Source: Salvator merianae (lineage: Eukaryota > Chordata > Lepidosauria > Squamata > Teiidae). Taken from it: a DNA stretch of 64,000 nucleotides. Positions within the stretch are counted from its first letter, which is position 1. Every line of letters begins with the position of its first letter. The notes below the pieces were generated by a model, which was not told the DNA's origin, ran no database searches, and saw only the letters and a list, made by a program, of their open reading frames with translations. Below are positions 33,058 through 45,139 of the stretch, in pieces. The stretch lies in assembly GCA_003586115.2 (NCBI GenBank), contig QVOM02000119.1:47455428-47519427 (forward strand), written 5' to 3'. A program made the translations under genes and the position numbers.

Positions 33058-33822
33058 TTGGAGTGTGCAAAAAACTCTCAGGAAGCCCTTCTTGATTTTT
33101 TTCAATTTTTGCATATTTGTCACAATTAATTGCTTCAGATCTGGAAACAAAATTCAAAATGAGACAAAGATAACCTGTGCAAACAGTTCCTTCGATGTTT
33201 GTCTGGGTTCTTTTGTGACTTCCTGAATGAGTCGCTGATATGCTCTTGGAGAAATTTTGGTATGCTGTCCTCTTTGGGGAGAGTCACTACTGTTCCAGGT
33301 TTTTCTCATTTGGAGATAATAGCTCTCACTGCGATTCACTGGAATCCCACAGCCTCAGAAATGGCTTTGTAACCCTTCTAAACTATTGTATTTCAATAAC
33401 TTTCTCATGTCTTCCAGAATTTTTTTGATCACAGAGTAGTGTGCTGCTTATTAAGACATACTTCAGAGCCTACTTCACACATTGATGCAAACATTCTATT
33501 TAAGTAATGATTGAATTCAACAGGGCTGGTAGTAATCAAACCTGGGTGTGTCTAGTCTGATTGAATCCAATTATCAATTAAATTTGCTTCATGGGTTGAT
33601 TAACTACGGTGGCAACTGCTTTTTCAGGTGGGTGATACAGGTGTTAGATAACTTTTTTCCTTCAATAAATAAAATATTGTTTGAAATTTATATTTTGTGC
33701 TTATGCAAGTTGTCTTTGACTCACATTACATTTTATTTGAAGATTTGAAACAATTGTGACAAATGGGCAAAAATAAAAGGAATCAGGGAAGGGGCAAAAA
33801 CCTCTTCATGGCACTGTATTTG
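33058..33822 (-). mobile_element. Tc1-like DNA transposon, internally deleted
   Basis: On the minus strand, the relic at 33339-33190 reads MRKTWNSSDSPQRGQHTKIS then PRAYQRLIQEVTKEPRQTSK, the N-terminal DNA-binding region of Tc1-family transposases. It breaks off soon after, and the sequence joins directly to the opposite terminal repeat, so the DDE catalytic domain is missing. Ends share inverted similarity (TTTGTCACAATT with preceding CCCTTCCCTGATTCC- and CCCTTCTTGATT-type sequence). The right end is CACTG followed by TA. Confidence 0.78.
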
Positions 33823-33829
33823 ATTTTGT

Positions 33830-34560
33830 AGCACTGTTTGCTCTTTGCAGTTGCATATTCCCAGGAAGGGGCAAGGAAGATTGTGGTGATTTCTGTCAGA
33901 ACCACTACTCATCTTGCCTGGTCATTGACTTCGATGAGAAACTGTTTGTTTTAAAACTGACACTTGACTTAAACTGCCCATTGCCTTAATTTATTCTTTA
34001 TGCTAGCAGACCTTCCTGGAATGGGAAAAGTAACTAAATTATTTCTGTTCACCAAGTCAATGACCTACTGTTTTAACCAACTTTATCTCCTGACCACCAT
34101 AATTGGCTGCAGCAGTCCTGGCAGTCAATTAAATTGTTGATCTCGGGTGTGAAAATTGCAATAAATCCCTGATTCCTAGATAATTTAGTCTGGTTTCTAC
34201 GTTAAGGGGTTGTATTTTGGAATAAATGCATAAGCCATGGGATGCTGACAGGGACAAGATAGAAGCTATGATTTCAAAGGTCTTTTAAGGGGCTCAATTA
34301 AATTTCTTCTCTCCTGCCACATGAAGGATGGCAAGTCCTTCCCTGGGTATGAGCACTATGAGGATGCTACGTTACACTTCCTACTGCTTAATGGGATGGC
34401 TTAATATTCACCTCATTCCAATGTTAAGAGTTATAGAACAGGAAAAGGTTTCCTGAGACAGTTTGGCAGCTGGCAGAAGTGATTGAGCCCTGCTCAGAAG
34501 TACCAAGAGCAAACAAAGTTAGGTAACAAGAGACTGCAGATATCTATGCTACAACTAAAA
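33830..34560. other. Intronic sequence, nothing recognised
   Basis: Part of the intron between exons 11 and 12. No coding relic, splice-flanked open segment or repeat family was recognised. Confidence 0.4.
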
Positions 34561-34575
34561 AATAAATAAAAAATG

Positions 34576-34977
34576 GAAGAAGGGGGGCAAGCCACCATTC
34601 AACTCCCCTATGTCCAGGACATTCACGCCAACGTTTTCCCCACAGTGCCTAAGAATATGCAAAATAGCACAACTGGGGGGGGGGAGGCAGGAGACATAAA
34701 AGCCCACAGTAATTTTGTATGTAGTAATAGAAAAAATGAACAAAGCTAATTCTGCATTAATTCTTCTTTCAGTCTGTCTCTCTCCTCTTTCTCTTCTCTT
34801 TTTCTTTACACAAACTAACTCTTGTTAGTTTAATGAGGTGGGGGAGGGAAATTGTGGAGATCTACAGAGGAAAGGGGCATGTCACCATTCAATCCCCGTA
34901 CCTATCCAGGGTATTCGTGCCAGCATGCCACCACCACCACCCAGTGCCTAAGAACATGAAAAATTGTGCAATTGCAA
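34576..34977 (+). repeat. Diverged direct repeat pair (~100 bp units)
   Basis: Unit 1 at 34576-34672 and unit 2 at 34868-34977 share CACCATTCAA, ATCCAGG/GTCCAGG, TTC(A/G)(C/T)GCCA and CAGTGCCTAAGAA(T/C)ATG in the same order and orientation. The family is not recognised; the pair may be sub-repeats of one element. Confidence 0.6.
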
Positions 34978-35744
34978 AAACCTTGATTGTTAACAGAAAA
35001 GGGAAAAAGGCAAGTGGTAGTGTGGGGTAAGAAGACTGTGGGGGGACAATGCCCTCACACCTCTACAACACTCACAAGGTTAGGTCAGGCATTGGCTGGA
35101 GAAGGAAAGGGAAACCCTCTTGCTGCCTACCCAAGAAAGTTTGGGAGTCATCCCCAACAGTCCCCCTGCATGCTCACACTCTGAAATTATAACCCGACTA
35201 CAGCACAAAAACAGTCTCAGTGCTGGGATAAACAGAATACCAGATCCATCAAGATTAGGGGGGAATAGCTCAGATAAAAATTGGAAGGGCATTCTTTGGT
35301 ATGATCCCTGGGATCCAGGGATTACTTCAGACCATTTTTAAACATCAGGTGTGACCACAGCCCAAATAACCAAAATCTTTTCCTGAAAGAAACTTTTTAA
35401 TTATTTTTGCATTTGAAGCTGCTGCAACTGACAGCAAAACACATTTACTTGCGCTGTCATCTACTGCCATCTGCTGGCATCCTTTTCTACAGAAAGGCAA
35501 CAGACAAGTGTAGGCACTCTTATGAGCTCCATTTGCTCCAGTAAGAATACCTTCTGCTGTGTGGAAACAGTACTTCTATCCCATATGGTGGCTATTTATG
35601 CATTTGGAGGATTAAAAGCCTTCTTTCAGAAGTTGTATTATGCACATCCTGATATAAGATAGACATGCAAAACATACTTAGAATGCACTTCATGCAGTCA
35701 CTGACAGCCCCAGTTTTAACATTGCTACTTGTCTGTTTGTCTCC

Positions 35745-36110
35745 AGATATTTCTATCCCATCCTTCACCAGATGATCTCAGGGCAGGTCACAACATTCTT
35801 CACAATAACAGTATAAAACGCAGATAAAGTAGCAAGACGTTATTAAATAAAAACACTTAAAATGCAACCCTGCCAACCTACCAGGACCACATTAAGGAGG
35901 ACATCAAAGGCCTAGATGAAGAAGTATTAAACAGGTGCCAAAAGTCATATAACCAAACCTCAGCTGGAAGATTATTCCAAAGCCTGGCCGCCACGACAGA
36001 AAATGGTCTCTTGCATACTGCCATCCCTCAAACCTCTAAGGGTGGTGGAAGTACAATAAAGCTCTTCCCCTGATAAGAGCAGTGAATTGGGAATTCTGGT
36101 TTTAGTGGGG
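35745..36110 (-). mobile_element. L3/CR1-like LINE 3' fragment
   Basis: The plus strand shows the reverse of the LINE tail (ATTTCTATCCCATCC ... CTCAGGGCAGGTCACAACA) followed by the reverse of the C-terminal coding end (GAAGATTATTCCAAAGCCTGG). Confidence 0.7.
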
Positions 36111-36229
36111 AAAATAACTATTCACAGCGTGGCTTGTTCAAATGCACTGCAAACCATTTGAGTTAGCACTTTGCACACCTCTATGTCCTAGCATTGTGCC
36201 TTGAATAATTTCTTTCTCCAATGATTTGG

Positions 36230-36880
36230 CTGAAATGTCACAACTTTCTAATCACTGTGTAGATTCCATCAGATTTCTTCCTGTTTCTTCTTTGCCCAGC
36301 ACCCACTCATTAGTATTCCTTTCTGTTTAAGCCATCTCTAATGTATCTCTAGAACTTTTCATTTTATTCCGAAATAATAATATGGTTTTCGTCATTCGTT
36401 TTTACTGTCCAGCTTTCACATCCATGTGTTGCAACTGGAGAGACAATGACATCCAGTAACAGAATCTTTGTTTCTAATGACATGCTGTGAATGTGGCTCC
36501 TCCGTATTCTTTTCAGGATTGAACTAACAGCATAACCTTTCCCCAACCATGTGTGTATTCAGCATTCTTTGGGAGGAACAGTCCCAGATAGGAAACAGTA
36601 CTAACCTGTTATAGTTGAAATCCATTAAAGTTGGTCTAATACATGACTTCATTCATCTTTGCACCTTTGGTTTTTGCTACACTGATCCTCTAATCTTTTT
36701 CCCCTACATTAATCACAATACTGTATTTATAATTGACTTTGTCAAGGTGATCTATTAAATCTTAGTAGCTTCACTTGTGAGATTTCTAACAAAATGAAAT
36801 CATTTGCATAATTAAGGTTTAAGATTCTCCTACTTCTGGTTTGAATTCTGCCCTATACATGTTGGAGTATGAATTCTGAG
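36230..36880 (-). mobile_element. RTE/BovB-like LINE fragment
   Basis: The minus-strand relic at 36546-36364 reads SILKRIRRSHIHSMSLETKI then LLLDVIVSPVATHGCESWTV. This matches the segment after the RT core in BovB-type elements (…K(S/T)K(I/L)…VxPV…YGCESWTV). It is 5'- and 3'-truncated with stops on both sides and separate from the long BovB at 4.8-7.9 kb. Confidence 0.6.
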
Positions 36881-37177
36881 GGCACGATCTCCATTGGCAG
36901 GAATCAATAGCTTGGGCTGCTGTGAATACAGATAGTATAGAAAGAGGCTGCTATCATCTCTTACTTCCTTACATAGTTAAGCATTTGTTCACTAGATAAA
37001 GAAAAATAATCCCTTCAGCTTTTGAGGCAAAACAATATAGGGGGTAGGCTACTTCTGTAAAAATAATGTCCCTTTCAAAAAAAAAAAAGGAGAGTCTGTT
37101 CACACTTACTTGCTAGTGAGTGTCTGCACGCTAACTACCAAAGTGCATCTGCACTCCACAGCGTCCAGGGGTGTCTG

Positions 37178-37246
37178 CAGCTGCTCCCAAATGCTACTAG
37201 CTGTGGACAGCTAAAACATTGTCCACAGCTTAATCGGGAGCAGCTG
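37178..37246. repeat. Compound inverted repeat
   Basis: CAGCTGCTCCC (37178) pairs with GGGAGCAGCTG (to 37246), and AGCTGTGGACA (37199) pairs with TGTCCACAGCT (to 37230) around a 10-base loop. Both stems are perfect. It is probably the centre of a MITE whose outer ends I could not fix. It lies about 250 bases from exon 11. Confidence 0.65.
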
Positions 37247-37492
37247 GACCTGCTTCTGGGTGTCAATGCTGCAATGTGAGAGATGCAGCTGTGGCTGCAC
37301 TGTCATGTGCCACATTCTGCTTAGGGGCAGTGGCTGCTGCTCTAAAGTAGAAAACTACAGTAGCAAACTCACATTTTCTAACTTCTGCTCAGTTACCCGG
37401 TTTGGGTTCCTCCATTAATCCTATCATTTTTTTGCATGCAGTTAATTCTATAATAAATCTGGAAATTAAAAATTATAACTGAATACTCTTAC

Positions 37493-37580
37493 CTTTTGTT
37501 TCCTGCATAAAAGTGAAGATTTCCAAGTTCTTGGAAAGCCTGCACCCGGAGATCTTGCTGATTAATTGCTTGAAGCACTT
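37493..37580 (-). CDS. CFAP54: CFAP54-like exon 11
   Basis: 88 bp, phase 1 to 2. The acceptor is GAAAAACAG; the donor is AAAG|GTAAGA. The peptide is EVLQAINQQDLRVQAFQELG followed by NLHFYAGNK. The next codon is split with exon 12 to give RAAFKCW. Confidence 0.87.
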
Positions 37581-37584
37581 CTGT

Positions 37585-38740
37585 TTTTCATCAGTTTGTA
37601 AGGAAAATAGTTTAAAAAATTAATTTATGGATACTTTTGCTGAAATGAAATTATATCAATTCATGAATAAAAATTCATGGTAATAATAATTTCAAATGAT
37701 ATTATTCAGTACACAATAATAATGATTTCTTGTTAACAAGAACAAAACATTGTAAGTTTGAGAACTCCTGTTCAAACTGCCAACCAGCTAGTCATTCCTG
37801 TTCCCCAGTTATTTCATTCTAACACCCAGTACCACCTAAATATAGAATATACGTGCCTTCTCAAAATACTTCATGGCTACTGAGCACAGTCACTTACTTT
37901 TGCACGTGACAAGGTGTTTTGTTTTGTTTGTGAATGGCAAACTTTAGAATTATTCTGAGCAGATCTCTTTTTGGCTATTATCTTGTCAGTATTCACAGAT
38001 TCTGCTAACATAATTTTCATGATTCTTTTGACCCATGAGGGAGAAAACAACAACAGTACTTAGAACTATTTTTTGGAGGATCAGGGTAAAGAGATTGTCT
38101 ACTACTTTGGAATGTAACATGGGCCATTTGCTGTAAATGTCCATTCTGGTCCAATATTTTGAGAAAAAAAAACTGATTTCTACCTTCTCCTAGAATCAAA
38201 CAAGAAACAATGACAAACTGAAATAGTTAGAATGCCAGAACAGACTCTATGCCAATTTCTTCCATGCCAAAGACCAAGCAATTTGTGTACATAGAAAAAC
38301 CCTTCTACTCTGACTAGAATGATATGTTAGCAAGGAATAAATGAAACTTATTGCATGCAACTATTATTAACTTAATCATTACTGACTATTCCACCTCTAA
38401 CCAGGTGGGTCAGGATGTATGTCTTTGTTGAAAGGCACAGTGCTGGATAACTGATCGTTAAAAGTCAGCCTGGGTGACATAGGTGGGAAAGGAGAGAGAT
38501 GAGACCAGAGGGCCTTATTTTGTTTACAACATGTGAGGGAAGCACCACTCCAAAGTAGCGAGGTGAAGCAGGGGAATTGCCACAGTATACAATCAATTCT
38601 TTTTAACACTATGCCCAATTTGTTTTGTGCCAGGGTAGGAGAACCAGAATAGAGTTGCTATTGGCATACCATTAATTCAGTTGCCTCAAAGCTTTTCTGC
38701 CTGAGCTGACATAGGTAATCAAGCATGGTATAGATAGGAC
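37585..38740. other. Intronic sequence, nothing recognised
   Basis: Part of the intron between exons 10 and 11. Short minus-strand open stretches near 38.0-38.6 kb have no family resemblance and no splice context. Confidence 0.4.
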
Positions 38741-38744
38741 TAAG

Positions 38745-40150
38745 GGGACCTGAATCTGTCAGGGATTTCAATCTCCATGTGAAGGATGCCTTAATTGATC
38801 AGTCTGGGATTCACAAAAGGTCCAATGTCATAATGGATCATTTTCTGGTAGAGTTTGGGCTTATGTCATGTCTTTGCTGTAGGGGTAGAAGAAATTGTGA
38901 TGCTATACCCTCAAAGATTTAGGAAATCTGATGGATTCTTGAAGCCTCTGGGGGAGTTACAGGTTAACAAGGCTAGTATTTTTAGTGAAGCTTTGGTCTC
39001 ACTTTGGAAACATAAGGTATGTAGTGCTGGCAACACAATCTCAATTGTCCTCAGTGACCCTGCTACTTCAGGGATCAGCAAGCAATGACATAGAAGGATC
39101 AACAGCTGGAGAATAAATGATGCAAATCCCATTGTGAACCTGACCTGATGTGTGTAAGATCACACAGTCATGGCTATCATGTGGCAGTCACAGTTATTTC
39201 TCCTCCACCACTGCATCATTTAATAGCTGTCCAGAAAAACTTTTCTGGGTAGTAAAGAAGCTAATGTTGTTGAGCCAGGTAGAAGAATTAATGCTTCCTT
39301 AGGAGTTTTGCTGTGACATGTTTGCAAGGAAAGTTTTAGGACAAAACTGTTCAGATCTGTAAGGCATTTGACATACAGTAGAGTCTCGACTATCCGACGT
39401 AAATGGGCGGGCTGGTAGTTGGATAGCCGAAACCGTTGGATAATCCAGAGGGTCTAAGAAAAGCCTTGCTCTGGCCCTTGTTTTGGGGCCTGGAGGTACT
39501 TGCCCTGCTCGCTGCCGCCGTGCTTGGGGACGTGTTTTGGGGCAAGGTTTCACTCGCCCTTCTCTCCTTGCCCGTCGCGGCCGCCATGTTTGGGGGGGTG
39601 TCTGGGGCACGGAAATGCCTACAGTCACGCCCCCAAGCAGCCACGATGTCGGATAATCCAGAATGTCGGATGACCGAAGGACGGATGATCGAGACTCTAC
39701 TGTAATAATTCACAGCAGATCTACAGAGGTGTTGAGAGCACCATCTGAATCTTTGATCTCGGATTTGCTTCAGTTATTGTAGTCTGAGAATGTGTACAAG
39801 CTACTTGAAGAGATTCAACCAACCATATGTAGCCCTGCAGGAACTTGAGGCAATGTATTATTGCAGTTCTGTCTTCAGGGCAAACTCTAGAAAGCAGGAA
39901 TGGGGAACATTTTTTGTTCAGTAGCTTGAGAACTCACACGTGGCATTCTCTAGGGTTACTTTTTCCTCTGTGCCCTTTAATACATACATGAAACCCATGT
40001 GTGCAGTCAGGACACCAGGAGTGAGATGTCATCAGTATATCAAAGAGCCCAGCTGAAACTATGGCTCTCAGAGCTGTAGTTCAGCCATTTCTGAAACGTG
40101 ACAGTTTAAACACCTTGTTCTAAAGGGAGGTGCTTATATCAACCCTCAGA
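38745..40150 (+). mobile_element. Decayed L3/CR1-like LINE split by a pogo-like MITE
   Basis: Before the MITE, GGGATTTCAATCTCCATGTG aligns with the LINE endonuclease motif at 14398 (GAYFN-type region), and ATCCCATTGTGAACCTGACC aligns with 14921. After the MITE, CAGTTATTGTAGTCTGAGAATG aligns with 15232, and GGAGTGAGATGTCATCAGTA near 40018 aligns with 15932. The colinearity shows one old LINE copy with the MITE inserted later. There are no long open frames. Confidence 0.75.
39376..39702. mobile_element. Pogo/Tigger-like MITE, 327 bp, TA target duplication
   Basis: The termini CAGTAGAGTCTCGA and TCGAGACTCTACTG are perfect inverted repeats that continue imperfectly (CTATCCGAC / GGATGATC). TA flanks both sides (39374-39375 and 39703-39704). 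The interior is GC-rich and contains GGATAATCCAGA-type sub-repeats but no transposase. It is inserted into the L3-like LINE. Confidence 0.88.
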
Positions 40151-40154
40151 TCTG

Positions 40155-41600
40155 CAGTCTTGATATATCAATACAAGAAAAGTTTGGGTAGCTTTCATGC
40201 CTATCTTTGGCAAGGAGAAGGCAGCAAAAGGCAGTCAGTCTGGTTGGCTTAGTATTTTGATATGGATCTTGAGGTTCCCACAAATGTGTAATCACTCAGC
40301 CATACTCGCCCAAATACCCAGAAGTGCAGGTGCCCAGAATAGTCACTGCGGTGTAAAAAGTACTGCACTAAGAAGCAATCTTTTTACAGCCCTTGTTTCC
40401 TGTATGAACTGTTACCAGTCTCAGAACTCTGATTCTCACAGGTCTCTAAGCAATCCTCCCGCTAGCCAACAGGATGTTTTCATTAATGGAGTCATAGTTG
40501 TGTCCCTGATCTTGCTAACTAGAACTGCCTGAAACTGAAGCCTGCTGAATTTCCACACTGCTGAATTCCCACAGTGTCAGCCCACAGGGTGAGTATATGA
40601 TGAAAACACAGCAGAACTGAAGCTACAGTAGTCACCACAGTATGTCTAGAGCGTGCTATACTTTCTCAGACAGGTATGAAGGGAACAAAGCAAAAAAGGT
40701 GAACTGAAGACCTAGTGTTTAGATAAACCCATCTCTGTAATGATTAGTTTACCCATAGGTATCTCTATAATCTGCTTTATTAATTTATCTTTTGGTCAAC
40801 AACGATAATAAATCAGCTTAAGTGAACTATTATTATATCTGTTCTAATAAAACTACCCAGGCTTTTTAACTTCATTCCAAAGGCAAAGATTCTTTTCTTG
40901 GAACATGTTCACAGCCAGAGCATATGTGATGAAAGGATATGATTCATTAAGATGCTTCCATAAGCAAATAGTTGATACAGATATAGACCCCTGTCTTGTA
41001 AAAATGTGTCCATTCCGCTTTGCAGGAGGCAAAGGAAGCTCTTCATGTCTCCTGACAAGAACAAGATTGTGTAGGCCCTGGTTCACTGAACAACGCCTCT
41101 TCATACAGTGATGTAAATTTGCTGAATGGAAAACATCATGCTGCTAGAATCACACTGATGACCTCCACTGGTTATGTTAACTTTGGAATTCTAACTGGTG
41201 AGTCTCCAGGCACTTAGGTAGAACCGGACTAAATTGGGATGTAAAATCTGTTCCAGGCAAATTTTGCATATTTCTTCTCAGCACTACAGTTCCTTTCTTT
41301 GTCTTTCATGCTTGTCTGCCCCCACAAAACTTCAAAGTGGATGGGGGGCAGGAAAGAATAAATAGTGGTGGAAGAATCAGTAGAATTTGCTTCCCCCTCT
41401 TACTGAAAGAAGCACCAAATGAGTAGCAGTTTGCTCAAAGGAAGCTCTCACCAATAGGAGAAAACAAAAGATCCAACCTAAATATCTCTTCTCTAGTAGA
41501 AGAAACAAGTGTAAAATAAATACCCAATCAACAGATTACTCAAAAAAGAAAGCTTTAGGAAATGTATGTATGAGGAATAAAAGAAGAAATGGATTATAAT
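40155..41600. other. Intronic sequence, nothing recognised
   Basis: Part of the intron between exons 10 and 11. Open stretches on both strands near 40.85-41.11 kb overlap each other and lack splice signals in phase with the gene. Confidence 0.4.
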
Positions 41601-41605
41601 CTTAC

Positions 41606-41809
41606 CAAGAGTACGTTCATATGAAGAGACAACTACCGATAATTTTGATCGGGAAATGGGGTTACTCTGAACCAAACCAAGACAACTATAACTTTCTTTG
41701 GAGAGATCAGGTGGTTCTGGCTGATACGTCAACTCAGCCCCCATAACAAATCCTACTTTTCCACGTGAACACATTTGGCTTGCTTCTCTGTTTAATCCTC
41801 CAGAATAGC
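41606..41809 (-). CDS. CFAP54: CFAP54-like exon 10
   Basis: 204 bp, phase 1 to 1. The acceptor is TAATCCAG; the donor is CTTG|GTAAGA. The peptide runs YSGGLNREASQMCSRGKVGF, VMGAELTYQPEPPDLSKESY, and ends KLSVVVSSYERTL. This symmetrical exon could be skipped in frame. Confidence 0.87.
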
Positions 41810-41814
41810 CTGGA

Positions 41815-43030
41815 TTATAAAAATGATTACTTTATTAAACATACTGTGAAAAAAAATCAGTTCTTCACAATGAGCTAAGATGAATCAGACAGAAATCTTG
41901 CTATCATGACAAATTCCTGCAATTACAAAAAATATAGTAAATTCAGAAAGATTTCTCAGCAAATGTGGGAGGTACTGAACAAATACAAAAGGAGAATAGG
42001 CACTAATTAATCAAAGATATTCACAGTTAAGCCTGGCACCACTTCCTGTCCAGGATTTGCAGATTCACTCCCCCAACTGCACAGATCTCCAAACCTGCCT
42101 TGGTGCGAGGAGGCACATTCAGTTTCTGTAATCCTACTCCTCCTCTGAGATTATCTTTATCTGAAAAGAGCAGGTTTGATGGCACCTGAGAAAAGTGCTT
42201 GGGAAAACTGGACACAAAGCTTGGTATGGAAACGTTCTTTAGCTCCACTAGGTTTGACATTCACCTTAGTTCTGAGTTCCAGTACTTCTGAGATGTGACA
42301 CTGCTAATTTTAGCATTTCTTTCAGTTTTGGACTGTGGCAATTCTGGGTTGAAGTACCACTTAATCTGATCATTGGTGGGTTCTGGCAATGGTCTTTGTG
42401 ACTGGGAGGCATTAGAAACAAACAGCACTTCTGCCCATTTTTCTCAAGTTTTGGGACACATCTCTGCCAATCAACCATTTCTCATAGGTACAGTGGCTTT
42501 GTATTAGCAAATGTTTGATTCCATGATATTATTCAGAAACCTAACCAAGAGACTACTCTAGTGTTGAAGGAATAATACCAAAATAAAATAGAAAGAGTAA
42601 AGATCATAAAAAAGACTGGGAACAAAGGGGTCATTATTCCTATAGTTCAATAGTCATTCCTCAAATCTAGATACCTGGGAAGACTTAGGCTTAACTCAAT
42701 AGTCCTATCACGTTTGATATTGAGAAAAATCACAAAACTACCTGTATTAATTTATCTACACATTTTTGTATATAAAAGTACTGCATTCAGAAGCATGGAT
42801 TTCAGCCCTTTGCATTTTGAATCCTGTGCAGTTTGTTTTTGTATGAACATATATAAACAATGTAAGCAGACTGAATTGATATGAATAAAAGGAGCAACAA
42901 AATCAAACTTCCAGCCTTATCTCAAATATGCATTCATTATTGCCTTCTGTTTCAAACACCATCAGACTTGTTCAAGTAGGTTAATAACTGTATGTAACTA
43001 GTTGATTTTGCAGTCCCCTTTGTTAACAGG
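41815..43030. other. Intron between exons 9 and 10, mostly unclassified
   Basis: The only recognisable item is the repeat at about 42270-42470 shared with 29140-29420. No coding relic or RNA gene was seen. Confidence 0.4.
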
Positions 43031-43037
43031 TACTCAC

Positions 43038-43184
43038 TTTGTGTGTGAGCAACAAATAAACCAAGTAGTTTTCTGCTATGCTTAAGTGCTCTACTGTGAT
43101 ATTTTGCTTTTTCCAAGCTGTCATTGAAACATTTCAGTGAATCAGTCACATCCAGAGGAACAGAGACTGATGCTTGACTAAGAC
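43038..43184 (-). CDS. CFAP54: CFAP54-like exon 9
   Basis: 147 bp, phase 1 to 1. The acceptor is CTTTTCTAG; the donor is CAAA|GTGAGT. The peptide is LSQASVSVPLDVTDSLKCFN, then DSLEKAKYHSRALKHSRKLL and GLFVAHTQ. The basic, helical-looking central part resembles a TPR-like helix pair, but I cannot assign a repeat with confidence. Confidence 0.87.
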
Positions 43185-43189
43185 CTAGA

Positions 43190-44335
43190 AAAGAGCAACA
43201 AATACATTTTAAACAAAATGTACATCCTATTTAACTGAACTCTGCAAAACTTGCCTAATTTCTTATCTAGAGAATAAATGCTTTAAAATATTTGATGTCT
43301 TTACATTTGGCAACACAAAACAAGAATTATTTGCTTTTTAATGCTTACAAAAGACCAAAAGCAGTTGATAGGTTAAAGAGAAATGGGATTCCATGTTAAA
43401 AAGACAAGATAGAAGAGCAATAATTAACTGGTAGAGGAGTTTCCTCAGACTCAGTACACAAGCCTGGAATAACTGTTAAACACAGCCAGCTAACCCTCTT
43501 TTGGCTTTTCAAGACAGAATGGGCTGATAAGCAACAATAACTTTCTCAGCAAGATCTAGGTGACATTACAGCACAGAAAAGACTCTTTGGCCTACAAGCC
43601 AGGAGTATGTGACATTTTTAGATCAAAAAATATTATACAAGAAATATGTCATATATTAACTAGCAGATATAATATAAATCTAAAATTAACAGGCTTGGCA
43701 CTGGAACATCTGACAGAAGTCTGCTCAATGATATAAAGCCATTATTAGGTATATTGATTCAATGATTTCTGAAATCTTTTCACCACCACAGGTTTCTTTC
43801 CACTCAGTCCAAAACATATTGGCTAGGTTCACACTTACATTTCTGAAATGGTCTCCGAAGATTATTCCAGGTCAGCGCACAACAGGAACAACCGAGGCCT
43901 TTCACATGCTGAGCGCTGGAACAGGTCCATTGCCGTACAGCTGCTGTAGCAATGTGAACAGCAAGCCTCTTTGCTGTATTCCTGACCTTGTGTCTGGATG
44001 TCGGATGTCCCACCCACCCCTGCCATGTGAGGTACAGCTTGTGGACAGCATTTAAGTTGTCCAAAGAAAGTAAACCTCAAGAATAGCTCAGGATGCCTCA
44101 AGGACAGCTACAGCAGACTGCAGCGCAAATAACGCAACCCCATGATCCATTTGGAACTGTCTCTCAGGCAAGTGCAAAAAGGTCCTTTGTTGGCACTGCT
44201 CAACATTAAGTACAGTTCATCTGATAAAACTAACACCACCGGATTGAGGTCTGGCCTACCACAGTGCAACAAAATAATACTGACTTAGTGTCCAAAAGAC
44301 ATTTTGAAGATCAAAATGTATCTGAATATGCTCTG
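43190..44335. other. Intron between exons 8 and 9, nothing recognised
   Basis: Overlapping open stretches on both strands at 43.76-44.10 kb coincide with a moderately GC-rich segment and lack phase-compatible splice sites. No repeat family was named. Confidence 0.4.
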
Positions 44336-44337
44336 AC

Positions 44338-44425
44338 CTGGACTAGCAAAATCATGTTCATCAATTGTTCCATAACATTTAGCAGCAGCATGTAGTTTTG
44401 TCTCAACAAAGTCCCTGCAGCATAC
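44338..44425 (-). CDS. CFAP54: CFAP54-like exon 8
   Basis: 88 bp, phase 0 to 1. The acceptor is CCTCTTAG; the donor is CCAG|GTCAGA. The peptide is VCCRDFVETKLHAAAKCYGT followed by IDEHDFASP. It follows exon 7 (VSRTGHK) and leads into exon 9. Confidence 0.83.
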
Positions 44426-44524
44426 CTAAGAGGAAATATTTATCGTATATTATACCACTCTGCACTAAAGGTTAAGGGTAATGAACAGATAAAACAAAGC
44501 AATATGTAATCATAATTTAAAGTT

Positions 44525-45130
44525 TAAAGTTTTCTTTAAAAAAATCCATCAATAACACAGGTGGGGAAAACACAGCTGAGACTAATTATCCAAGGCCTGG
44601 GTGAATAGAATCATTTTTACTCAGCACCCAAAGACTAATAGTGAAACAGATGGCATATTTCTGAGGGAAGACTATTCCAGAACTTGGGGGACACCACCAA
44701 GAAGGTCCTTTCTATAGCCAATGAGTCAGCAATCTTGTAGAGAGATGATATTTCTAAGACGGCCTCCCTCAGAAGATCTCAAATGATGAGCAGGACTGTA
44801 TGGGAGGAGGTGCTCCTTCAATTATTTGGTTCCCAAGTCATTCAGGGCTTTGAAAATTAGAATCAGAACTTTGAATTAGATAGCTACCAGTTAGAAGAGT
44901 AAGAAGATAAATTTAATCATTGTGCATAGGCCAGCAAGAAAGAAGAACTGATCTAAACATGGAAGGCAAAAAGTATGGATTCAGATCATCTTACAGTCCC
45001 TAGAGAAGCCTCAGCAGGTACCCATCTACCCATGGTCACTATAGTGAGGATTCCAGTACCAAAAAAAGCAAAACATCTATTCCACAGACTGGAACAGACT
45101 GTACATCTGTCCACTACACTGCCCACATGC
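44525..45130 (-). mobile_element. L3/CR1-like LINE 3' fragment, decayed
   Basis: The plus strand carries reversed hallmarks: AAGGCCTGGGTGAATAGAATC, GGGAAGACTATTCCAGAACTTGGGG and TCATTCAGGGCTTTGAAAATTAG, the same order as in the minus-oriented copies at 23.5 and 35.9 kb. No open frame survives. Confidence 0.65.
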
Positions 45131-45139
45131 TAGCCAATC

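Noticed and set aside
43762..44101. Coding exon suggested by open frames on both strands
   Set aside because: Exons 8 and 9 join directly in phase 1; no acceptor/donor pair here preserves the frame.
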